Shown: in pieces, positions 1 through 5,362 of the stretch | How positions within the stretch are numbered: position 1 is the first letter of the stretch | Layout of the letters: the number at the start of each line of letters is the position of its first letter | NCBI GenBank assembly: GCA_018882825.1 | Contig: VERC01000161.1 | Coordinates: forward strand, 1-5,900 | Direction: 5' to 3' | From: Acidimicrobiia bacterium | GTDB taxonomy: Bacteria; Actinomycetota; Acidimicrobiia; Acidimicrobiales; Acidimicrobilacustridaceae | DNA: 5,900 nucleotides | The notes under the pieces: generated by a model | What the model was told of the DNA's origin: nothing | Seen by the model: the letters and a program-made list of their open reading frames with translations, nothing else | Databases searched by the model: none | Position numbers and translations under genes: made by a program

Positions 1-249
1 GTGCAGGCCCGCGGCACCGATCTCGTGCTCGGCATCGAGATGTGCTTCGGCATGGGGTACGGACTCGCTGGCGGCCTCATGCCCGTGGGCGAGCGGGCCG
101 CGTGGTGGGCGGGTCACGGGGGATCGCTGGTCATCTGCGATCTCGGTGCCGACGTCACCTTCGCCTACGCCATGAACCGCATGGTCGTGGGGGAGATTGA
201 CACCCGCGGTATCGAGATGGCCCTCACTGCGGTGGCCTGCGCCGGTTGA
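1..249 (+). CDS. Serine beta-lactamase-like hydrolase/esterase, C-terminal fragment (5' end outside window)
   Basis: This is the last 82 codons of a gene that begins before the window; the GTG at base 1 is read as an internal codon, not a start. The fragment has the look of the C-terminal part of the class C beta-lactamase/EstB-like serine hydrolase family. It has a glycine-rich FGMGYGLAGG strand (residues 16-25), then WWAGHGGSLV (35-44), where GHGGS occupies the place of the family's KTG-type third motif. A final strand ending in YAMNRM (about 56-61) and a closing helix follow. Many actinobacterial members carry H-x-G or HGG at this place and act as esterases or peptidase-like hydrolases rather than beta-lactamases. 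The catalytic SxxK and Tyr motifs would lie upstream and cannot be checked. It converges on the methyltransferase gene, with a hairpin between. The substrate is unknown. The family call is fairly good, the exact function is not. Confidence 0.72.
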   Translation: MQARGTDLVLGIEMCFGMGYGLAGGLMPVGERAAWWAGHGGSLVICDLGADVTFAYAMNRMVVGEIDTRGIEMALTAVACAG

Positions 250-251
250 GA

Positions 252-277
252 ATCGGGTCGCGCTGGCGATTCCCGAT
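252..277. terminator. Hairpin between convergent genes, probable bidirectional terminator
   Basis: The left arm ATCGGGTCGC (252-261) and the right arm GCGA (266-269) plus CCCGAT (272-277) form a 10-bp stem. It has a GCTG loop and a two-base TT bulge at 270-271 on the right arm. It sits in the 34-bp gap between the stop codon at 247-249 (+) and the stop codon of the minus-strand gene at 284-286. There is no T-tract on either side, so this is not a textbook Rho-independent terminator. GC-rich actinobacteria often appear to use such stems without a U-run. The placement between two stops supports the role; activity is inferred. Confidence 0.55.
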
Positions 278-283
278 CGAATG

Positions 284-1204
284 TCACTCAGTCGTCCCGG
301 CGATCCGACGCTCGGCCAATGCGACGTAGTCGGCATCGATCTCGTACCCGACCCAGTGCCGACCCGTGCGGCGAGCGGCGATGGCCGTCTGCCCGGCGCC
401 CATGAACGGATCCAGCACCGTGTCACCGACGTAGGTGTAGAGCTCGATGCACCGGCGCGGCAGCTCCACCGGGAACGGCGCCGGGTGTCCGACGCGGGTG
501 GCCGACTCGGGCTGGATCCGCCACGTGTCGAGCGTCCAGGCGCGGAAGTCGTCGGCGTCGATCGAGTTCTCGAACGGCAGGCCCCGCTTCTCGCGCTCGG
601 ATCGCTTGAGGGCCCGATCGAACCGACCCTTCGAGCCGACGACGATGCGCTCGGTGAGGTCGCGCAGCACCGGGTTGGCCGCCGACGCGTACGAGCCCCA
701 CGCGCACGATCCGTTGGCCCCCTCGGCCTTGATCCACACGATCTCACCCCGCAGCAGGAAGCCGAGGTCGTTCTGCAGGATCGTCGTGACGTCACTGGCC
801 AGCGACCGGAACGGTTTGCGACCGAGGTTGGCCACGTTCACCGCGATCCGACCGCCGGGTTCCAGCACCCGCCAGCACTCGGCGAACACGTCGCGCAGCA
901 TCACGAGGTACTCGAGGTAGGACGCGGGTACGGCGCCCTCGCCCAGTTCGGCCTCGTAGGCCTTGCCGGCGAAGTAGGGCGGTGAGGTCACCACCAGGGC
1001 GATCGAGTTGTCGGGGATCGCCGAGAGGTCACGGGCATCGCCGGTGACGATGGTGTCGCGTAGCGGACACTCGACCACCGTGTCGTCGTCGAGCAGGGTC
1101 GGGGCCGGGAACCGGTCGTAGAACGACGTCGAGTCGTGGTTCTCCCGACGGGAGACCCCGAACTGCGAGGTGGCGGTGCCCTCCCGGGCGCGGCGCTCGG
1201 CCAT
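284..1204 (-). CDS. Orphan-looking beta-class DNA methyltransferase (likely N4-cytosine or N6-adenine)
   Basis: The gene encodes a 306-residue SAM-dependent methyltransferase predicted to methylate an exocyclic amino group in DNA. Catalytic motif IV, TSPPY, is at residues 73-77. HPAPFP is at 240-245, the SAM-binding motif I DPFMGAG at 265-271, and WVGYEID at 284-290. Motif IV precedes motif I, with the variable region between (about 150-240) as the likely target-recognition part; this is the beta-class order. The (S/T)SPPY form is more typical of N4-cytosine enzymes, DPPY of N6-adenine enzymes, but the two cannot be separated safely by eye. Length is normal for the family. The ATG at 1204 has no Shine-Dalgarno sequence, and a TAGTTT box lies 10 nt upstream, so translation may be leaderless. 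A start further inside the first 40 or so residues is possible because that stretch has no recognised motif. No restriction endonuclease is visible on either side. The specificity is unknown. Confidence 0.9.
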   Translation of the reverse strand: MAERRAREGTATSQFGVSRRENHDSTSFYDRFPAPTLLDDDTVVECPLRDTIVTGDARDLSAIPDNSIALVVTSPPYFAGKAYEAELGEGAVPASYLEYLVMLRDVFAECWRVLEPGGRIAVNVANLGRKPFRSLASDVTTILQNDLGFLLRGEIVWIKAEGANGSCAWGSYASAANPVLRDLTERIVVGSKGRFDRALKRSEREKRGLPFENSIDADDFRAWTLDTWRIQPESATRVGHPAPFPVELPRRCIELYTYVGDTVLDPFMGAGQTAIAARRTGRHWVGYEIDADYVALAERRIAGTTE

Positions 1205-1220
1205 AGGGCGCCCGAAACTA
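1205..1220 (-). promoter_or_regulatory. Possible promoter of the methyltransferase gene, near-leaderless
   Basis: On the minus strand, TAGTTT (plus-strand AAACTA, 1215-1220) matches the TAnnnT pattern of a sigma-70-type -10 box. It ends 10 nt before the ATG at 1204, so the transcript would start only a few bases before the start codon. The lack of any Shine-Dalgarno sequence agrees with a leaderless message, which is common in actinobacteria. No convincing -35 box was found at 16-18 bp spacing. Confidence 0.35.
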
Positions 1221-1268
1221 CCGGTCGCCGCCCGATCCCGCCCCTTCGGCGGACGATGCCGACGCCGC

Positions 1269-1317
1269 CATCGGGATACGGTGACGGGTCCGGCCCCGGG
1301 GGGAGCCGGTCCGGCCC
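1269..1317 (+). promoter_or_regulatory. Predicted promoter/operator of the first catabolic unit
   Basis: CATCG (1269-1273), a 3-nt spacer and TACGGTGAC (1277-1285) lie upstream of the gene at 1345. TACGGT fits a TAnnnT -10 box; no clear -35 box is visible. A run GGGGGGA follows (1298-1304). The 10-mer GGTCCGGCCC occurs twice, at 1287-1296 and 1308-1317, exactly 21 bp apart, i.e. two helical turns, as expected for paired protein-binding sites. The same CATCG-TACGGTGAC-G6A order recurs at 4414-4437. The promoter call is inferred from the repeated motif and position. Chance similarity in GC-rich DNA remains possible. Confidence 0.45.
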
Positions 1318-1344
1318 GAGCCGGGAACGCACGAGGGGAATGCC

Positions 1345-2124
1345 ATGGCCATCCGTTACGCCGCCAAGCCCGCGTCGGAACGACGCAACCGCGAACTCGA
1401 GGCCACCGGTTCGGCCACGTGGTCGACGTGCCTCGAGGTCGTCTTCGAGACCGATCCCGAACTCATCGCCGCCGTCCTCCCCAAGCCGCTGACGCCTCAC
1501 GCCAAGCCCTATGTGCGGTTCAACATCGCCCAGGTGGTGATGCCCGGCGATCTCCGGTTCGGTGCCGGGTGGTTCGGTGTGCACGCCATGCACGGCGATC
1601 AGGAGGGCGAGTACCCGTTGTTCATGCCGATGACCACCGAGCAGGCCACCGTGGGCGGGCGCGAGGTGTTCGGTGAACCGAAGAAGATCGCCGAGATGTC
1701 GATCGACCGCGACGGTGACCGCGTCTCGGGTCGACTCACCCGACTCGGGTTCACGCTGGCGGAGATCTCGGGCACCGTCACCGGCACCCGCCCGGCCGTC
1801 GAGCGTGACTCGTGCGACTTCTACTTCAAGATCTCGCCGTCGCCGCAGAACAAGGACGAGCTGGACTGCGATCCGCTGCTCGTGCACTCCCACAAGCACC
1901 ACGCCGAGCGCGACGTCGAACTGCTCGACGCCGAGGTGCTGCTCAAGGACTCGCCGCTCGATCCCATCGCCGACTTCCCCGTGCGGCGGATCGTCGATGC
2001 CACGTGGGCCCAGCGTTCCACGGTGATCGACGCCAAGGTGATCGGCACCGTGCCCCGGGCCGACATCGAACCGTTCATCCACCAGCGCTACGACGACATG
2101 TCGGTGCTGGGTACCCGCGACTGA
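1345..2124 (+). CDS. Acetoacetate decarboxylase superfamily protein
   Basis: This is a 259-residue soluble protein of the acetoacetate decarboxylase (ADC) superfamily, whose members use a lysine Schiff base to decarboxylate or otherwise rearrange keto acids. The signature GGREVFGEPKK lies at residues 104-114; K113 and K114 match the Lys115/Lys116 pair of Clostridium ADC. Other family-like stretches are the VLPKPLTP segment (44-51), YVRFNIAQ (56-63) and the closing half with DFPVRRIVDA. Against Clostridium ADC by hand, Glu61 falls at N60 and Glu76 falls near A74/G75, so both acids of the classical decarboxylase site seem absent. Superfamily members lacking decarboxylase activity, such as the aldolase-dehydratases Swit_4259 and SBI_00515, are known, so the reaction may differ. 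The ATG at 1345 is supported by GAGGGG at 1333-1338, 6 nt away. It is the first gene of its unit and is followed after 10 bp by the amidohydrolase. It is not called adc because of the missing residues. Confidence 0.82.
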   Translation: MAIRYAAKPASERRNRELEATGSATWSTCLEVVFETDPELIAAVLPKPLTPHAKPYVRFNIAQVVMPGDLRFGAGWFGVHAMHGDQEGEYPLFMPMTTEQATVGGREVFGEPKKIAEMSIDRDGDRVSGRLTRLGFTLAEISGTVTGTRPAVERDSCDFYFKISPSPQNKDELDCDPLLVHSHKHHAERDVELLDAEVLLKDSPLDPIADFPVRRIVDATWAQRSTVIDAKVIGTVPRADIEPFIHQRYDDMSVLGTRD

Positions 2125-2134
2125 GGCCCCGGTC

Positions 2135-3430
2135 ATGAGCGACGAGATGGAACAGCACCATGTCGTGATCTCCGCCGACTGTCACGCCGGCGCCTCGATA
2201 CGCGACTACCGGCCGTATCTGGAGACGAAGTACCACGAGCGTTTCGACGAGTGGGTGGCGGCCACGGAGGCCGCCTACGCGCAGATCAGTTCGCGGATGG
2301 GCGAGACCTCCGTGCTCAATGTCGGGGTCGGAGGCGATCCGGTCGCCGACGCCGACCGCAACTGGGACTTCGATCGCCGGTGGCGCGAGGCGTATGCCGA
2401 TGGAGTCGTCGCCGAGGTGGTCTTCCCCAACACGCAGCCCCCGTTCGCCCCGTTGCCGTCGACCATGTTCGAGGCCCCGTCGTTGTCGTTCGACGACGCC
2501 GAGCTGCGGTTCGCCGGACTGCGGGCCCACAACCGGTGGGCGGTCGACTTCGTGTCCCAGGCCCCGGCCCAGCGGTCGGCGGTGGTGCAGGTGTTCCTCG
2601 GGGATGTCGCCGGTTCGGTCCGTGAACTCGAATGGGCCCGCGACAACGGTCTGCGCGGCGGGATGCTGCTGCCCGGCGCCCCGCCCGGATCGGGTTTCGA
2701 GCCCCTCTACTCGCCGGCCTATGAACCGCTGTGGGCCGCGTGCGTCGACCTCGATTACACCGTCACCCACCACAGTGGCGGTGGCACCCCGGACTTCGGC
2801 CCCTATTACCCGGCGTCGATGGCGATGTTCATGCTCGAGGTCACCTGGTGGGGACATCGGGCGCTGTGGCACCTGATGTTCAGCGGCGTGTTCGAGCGCC
2901 ATCCGCAGCTGCGGTTCGTCAACACCGAGACCGGCACCAAGTGGATCGTCGACACCCTCGACGAACTCGACACGTTCTACGAGCGCATGAAGCACGCGCA
3001 GCACGGGTCGGAGGCGTTGTTCGGTCGCATCGCCACCGCTGAGTTGTCGTTGCGACCGAGCGAGTACTGGCGTCGTCAGTGCGCCATAGGCGCCTCCTTC
3101 CTGCGACCGATGGAGTGTGCGCTCCGGCATCAGGTCGGAGTGGACAACATCATGTGGGGCAGTGACTACCCGCATCTCGAGGCGACCACGCCGTACACCC
3201 TCGAGCACCTCCGGCTCACCTTCGGCGGTGTCGATCCCGCCGAAACGACGAAGATGCTCACCACCAACGCCGCGCGCTTCTACCACTTCGATGTGGACGC
3301 GCTCCGTTCGTTGGCCGACCAGTGGTGCCCCACCAAGGGCCAGGTGTACGAGCGTCTCGACTTCGCCACGGTGCCGGAGGACGCGTCGAAGTGTCCCGGA
3401 CTGGCGCCTCACACCCAGTGGGAACGCTGA
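2135..3430 (+). CDS. Amidohydrolase-2 family metal-dependent hydrolase, long form
   Basis: This 431-residue TIM-barrel protein belongs to the amidohydrolase-2 (PF04909-type) family, which includes hydrolases and metal-dependent decarboxylases such as ACMSD. The first strand has ISADCHAG, with D15 and H17 as probable metal ligands. Next come THHSGGG with H212/H213, FSGVFERHPQLR (249-260), very like the family block before the next ligand strand, and NTETG (263-267) with E265 where ACMSD has a His. IMWGSDYPH (339-347) carries the strongly conserved D344. All expected functional positions are therefore filled, with a His-to-Glu swap that is common in this clade. The insert at 40-130 and the tail after about 385 make it longer than the usual roughly 300-350 residues. 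The ATG at 2135 has a weak GAGG at 2123-2126 overlapping the upstream stop; the 10-bp gap implies co-transcription and perhaps coupling. No signal peptide is seen, so it is probably cytoplasmic. The substrate is unknown. Confidence 0.88.
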   Translation: MSDEMEQHHVVISADCHAGASIRDYRPYLETKYHERFDEWVAATEAAYAQISSRMGETSVLNVGVGGDPVADADRNWDFDRRWREAYADGVVAEVVFPNTQPPFAPLPSTMFEAPSLSFDDAELRFAGLRAHNRWAVDFVSQAPAQRSAVVQVFLGDVAGSVRELEWARDNGLRGGMLLPGAPPGSGFEPLYSPAYEPLWAACVDLDYTVTHHSGGGTPDFGPYYPASMAMFMLEVTWWGHRALWHLMFSGVFERHPQLRFVNTETGTKWIVDTLDELDTFYERMKHAQHGSEALFGRIATAELSLRPSEYWRRQCAIGASFLRPMECALRHQVGVDNIMWGSDYPHLEATTPYTLEHLRLTFGGVDPAETTKMLTTNAARFYHFDVDALRSLADQWCPTKGQVYERLDFATVPEDASKCPGLAPHTQWER

Positions 3431-3472
3431 GCGCGTCTCGCCTCGTACAACGATGACGTCGGGGAGGATGAC

Positions 3473-4369
3473 ATGAAGGAACTGCGCGGTCGCGTCGCGG
3501 TCGTCACCGGAGGGGCCAGCGGTATCGGCCTGGCCATGTGCCAACGATTCGGTCAGGAGGGGATGAAGGTCGTGATGGCCGACATCGTCCCCGAGCGTCT
3601 CGACGAATCCGTCGACCTGCTGCGAGGTGAGGGACTCGAGGTCACCGGGGTCGTCACCGACGTGACCAAGCTCGAGTCGGTCGAGGCTCTGGCCGAGGCC
3701 ACGCTGTCGACCTACGGCGGCGTCCATCTGGTGTGCAACAACGCCGGCATCGGACCGGGCGGACAGGTCGCCCTGTGGGACTACGAGCCTGCCGACTGGA
3801 AATGGTGTCTCGACGTCAACGTCTATGGCGTGGCCTGGGGCATCAAGACCTTCGTGCCCATCATGATCGCCCAGGGCGACGAGGGTCACGTCGTCAACAC
3901 CACGTCGGGCAACGGGGGCATCGCGCCCATGGCCGACACACCGATCTACTCGGTGTCCAAGGCTGCCGTCGTCACCATGAGCGAGGCACTGCTGCTGCAC
4001 CTGCGCACCCGCGGCCTCGATCGAATCGGCGCGTCGGTGCTCTTCCCCGGCCCGGGGATGCTGCGCACGAAGTTGTTCGAGGCATGGGCCACGCGCCCGG
4101 ACGAGTACGCCCGTGAGGTCGAGCGCACCACCGGGCACTTCACCTACGACGATGTCGAGAAGATCATGCGGGCGGCCAACCCCGACCTCGAGGTGACACC
4201 GCTCGAGGAGGTCGCCGACCGGGTTGCGCACGCGGTGGTCCACGACCAGTTCTGGATCCTGCCGCCCAACGCCCAGAGCGACGAGACGATGCGCAAGCGC
4301 TACGAGTCGATGCGCGATCGCCGCAACCCCGACTACTTCCGGGAGTGGAACCCCGACGTCGTGAAGTAG
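3473..4369 (+). CDS. Short-chain dehydrogenase/reductase (classical SDR)
   Basis: The 298-residue protein is a classical SDR with a Rossmann fold. TGGASGIG (12-19) is the cofactor glycine motif. D37 at the end of the second strand (MADI) favours NAD(H) over NADP(H). NNAG is at 89-92. The catalytic tetrad is N116, S145, Y159 and K163, the last two in the YSVSK form. The tail from about residue 200 is longer than in a minimal 250-residue SDR and ends in a charged, aromatic stretch that may shape the substrate pocket or subunit contacts. The start is fixed by the strong GGGGAGG (3461-3467) 5 nt before the ATG. It follows the first amidohydrolase by 42 bp, probably in the same transcript. The likely role is oxidation of a secondary alcohol or reduction of a ketone in the pathway served by its neighbours; direction and substrate are not readable. 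No obvious terminator hairpin follows it. Confidence 0.92.
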   Translation: MKELRGRVAVVTGGASGIGLAMCQRFGQEGMKVVMADIVPERLDESVDLLRGEGLEVTGVVTDVTKLESVEALAEATLSTYGGVHLVCNNAGIGPGGQVALWDYEPADWKWCLDVNVYGVAWGIKTFVPIMIAQGDEGHVVNTTSGNGGIAPMADTPIYSVSKAAVVTMSEALLLHLRTRGLDRIGASVLFPGPGMLRTKLFEAWATRPDEYAREVERTTGHFTYDDVEKIMRAANPDLEVTPLEEVADRVAHAVVHDQFWILPPNAQSDETMRKRYESMRDRRNPDYFREWNPDVVK

Positions 4370-4413
4370 CCGCCCACTGCCCGCTCCGCGGTACCCCCAC
4401 GACGGCCACCCGG

Positions 4414-4456
4414 CATCGCCTACGGTGACCGGGGGGATCACCGGACGGTCGGACCC
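4414..4456 (+). promoter_or_regulatory. Predicted promoter/operator of the second catabolic unit
   Basis: In the 107-bp gap 4370-4476, CATCG (4414-4418), a 2-nt spacer and TACGGTGAC (4421-4429) repeat the arrangement found at 1269-1285. A GGGGGGA run follows at 4431-4437, as at the first site. GGTCGGACCC (4447-4456) matches 8 of 10 bases of the doubled GGTCCGGCCC there. TACGGT fits a -10 box; a -35 box was not found. An inverted repeat CGGTGA (4423-4428) / TCACCG (4438-4443) lies over the expected transcription start and could be an operator or an RNA hairpin. Function is inferred from position and recurrence. Confidence 0.45.
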
Positions 4457-4476
4457 CACGAACGACAGGACGACAG

Positions 4477-5361
4477 ATGGCCTTCTCCACCGGCGCCGGC
4501 GCGATCGACCTCATGATCGGCTTTCCGTTCCGTGACAAGAAGGCCGTCTACGAGTACCTGATGCCCGGCATCAAGGACAAGGGCACCGACGATCTCGCCA
4601 TGCCGGCGGGCTACATGTTCAAGGACGTGCCCGAAGAGGCCGGTGACGATGTCGATCCGGTGGAGTTCACCTTCTCCGAGATGGACAAGTGGGGGATCGC
4701 CGCCGGTCTGTTCGGTGTGAGTGAGAACTCGATCGAGGCCAGGAGGCGCCATCCCGGTCGCGTGTTCTTCAGCATCGAGATCGATCCGAACGACATCAGC
4801 GGGGCGGTGCGGAAGATCCGCGACACCCACGCCGAGCACGGACTCAGCGCGGTCACCACCTTCCCCGCCGGATGTGTGCCCCAGGTGCCGGTGAGCGATC
4901 GCCGGTATTACCCGATCTACCAGACGTGCATCGATCTCGACATTCCCATCATCTCGAACGCCGGGATCCCCGGTCCGCGTGTGCCGGCCGAGTGTCAGCA
5001 CGTCATGCACTTCGACCAGGTCTGTTACGACTTCCCCGAGCTGCGCATCGTGATGCGTCACGGCGCCGAGCCCTGGGAGGACCTGGCGGTCAAGCTCATG
5101 CTGAAGTGGCCGGGTCTCCACTACATGCCCTCGGCCTTCGCGCCGAAGTACTACCCCAAGGCGATCATCGACTACGCCAACAGTCGCGGTGCACAGAAGG
5201 TCATGTACGCCGGGTACTTCCCGGCCGGACTCACACTCGAGCGCATCTTCACCGAGATGCCGAACGTCCCGTTGAAGGACGATCGTTGGTCCGACTTCCT
5301 GCGTGAGAACGCCATCCGCACGTTCAAGCTCGACAACGTCTTCTCGTTCACGGAGGCCTGA
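4477..5361 (+). CDS. Divergent amidohydrolase-2 family protein with degenerate metal site
   Basis: This 294-residue protein has the size and flow of an amidohydrolase-2 TIM barrel but a changed active site. The first strand reads GAIDLMIGF (8-16): D11 is present, but there is no following His where DxH or HxH is usual. The segment YMFKDVP (46-52) is followed by EMDKWGIAAGLF (68-79), typical of the family's second strand. IPIISNAG (156-163) lacks the usual His. FPELRIVMRHGAEPWEDLAV (186-205) keeps H195 in the usual HxG..W context. KVMYAGYFP (241-249) aligns with the usual xxxGSDYP block, and Y247 replaces the conserved Asp. Only one classical ligand position is thus clearly kept. It may be a metal-free enzyme, use different ligands, or be a non-catalytic partner. 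It starts a new unit after a 107-bp gap; CAGGA at 4466-4470 is a modest ribosome site. It ends 1 bp before the next ATG. The substrate is unknown. Confidence 0.8.
   Translation: MAFSTGAGAIDLMIGFPFRDKKAVYEYLMPGIKDKGTDDLAMPAGYMFKDVPEEAGDDVDPVEFTFSEMDKWGIAAGLFGVSENSIEARRRHPGRVFFSIEIDPNDISGAVRKIRDTHAEHGLSAVTTFPAGCVPQVPVSDRRYYPIYQTCIDLDIPIISNAGIPGPRVPAECQHVMHFDQVCYDFPELRIVMRHGAEPWEDLAVKLMLKWPGLHYMPSAFAPKYYPKAIIDYANSRGAQKVMYAGYFPAGLTLERIFTEMPNVPLKDDRWSDFLRENAIRTFKLDNVFSFTEA
5352..5356 (+). promoter_or_regulatory. Ribosome binding site fixing the start of the last gene
   Basis: GGAGG lies inside the last codons of the upstream amidohydrolase gene, 6 nt before the ATG at 5363. It supports that start and indicates that the two genes are co-transcribed, with probable translational coupling. 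Confidence 0.75.
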
Positions 5362-5362
5362 C

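Noticed and set aside
197..985. A 262-codon plus-strand open frame opposite the methyltransferase
   Set aside because: The minus-strand methyltransferase has unmistakable motifs; the plus-strand reading is motif-free and overlaps the end of the beta-lactamase-like gene and the hairpin.
284..1204. Restriction-modification or phage-defence locus
   Set aside because: Only a methyltransferase is visible. Neighbours on both sides are metabolic enzymes, and no nuclease, helicase, toxin or mobile-element gene is present in the window.
988..2136. A 382-codon minus-strand open frame over the ADC-like gene and the methyltransferase start
   Set aside because: It runs out of frame through the start of the methyltransferase and the divergent promoter region and has biased R/G/P/H-rich composition. 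No family is recognisable.
3431..3472. A separate promoter in the 42-bp gap before the first SDR (TACAAC at 3446-3451)
   Set aside because: TACAAC lacks the final T of a -10 box and no -35 box is seen. The short gap with a strong ribosome site is better explained by co-transcription from 1345.
4370..4413. Terminator after the first SDR
   Set aside because: The stretch contains only the 6-bp palindrome CCGCGG (4386-4391) and no stem with a usable loop, so a terminator cannot be supported.
2075..4459. A 794-codon open frame on the minus strand, antisense to the amidohydrolase and SDR genes
   Set aside because: It is a by-product of high-GC codon use on the other strand. Its translation is low-complexity and rich in R, G, H, V and D with no recognisable motifs, while the plus-strand frames have clear families, start sites and ribosome sites.
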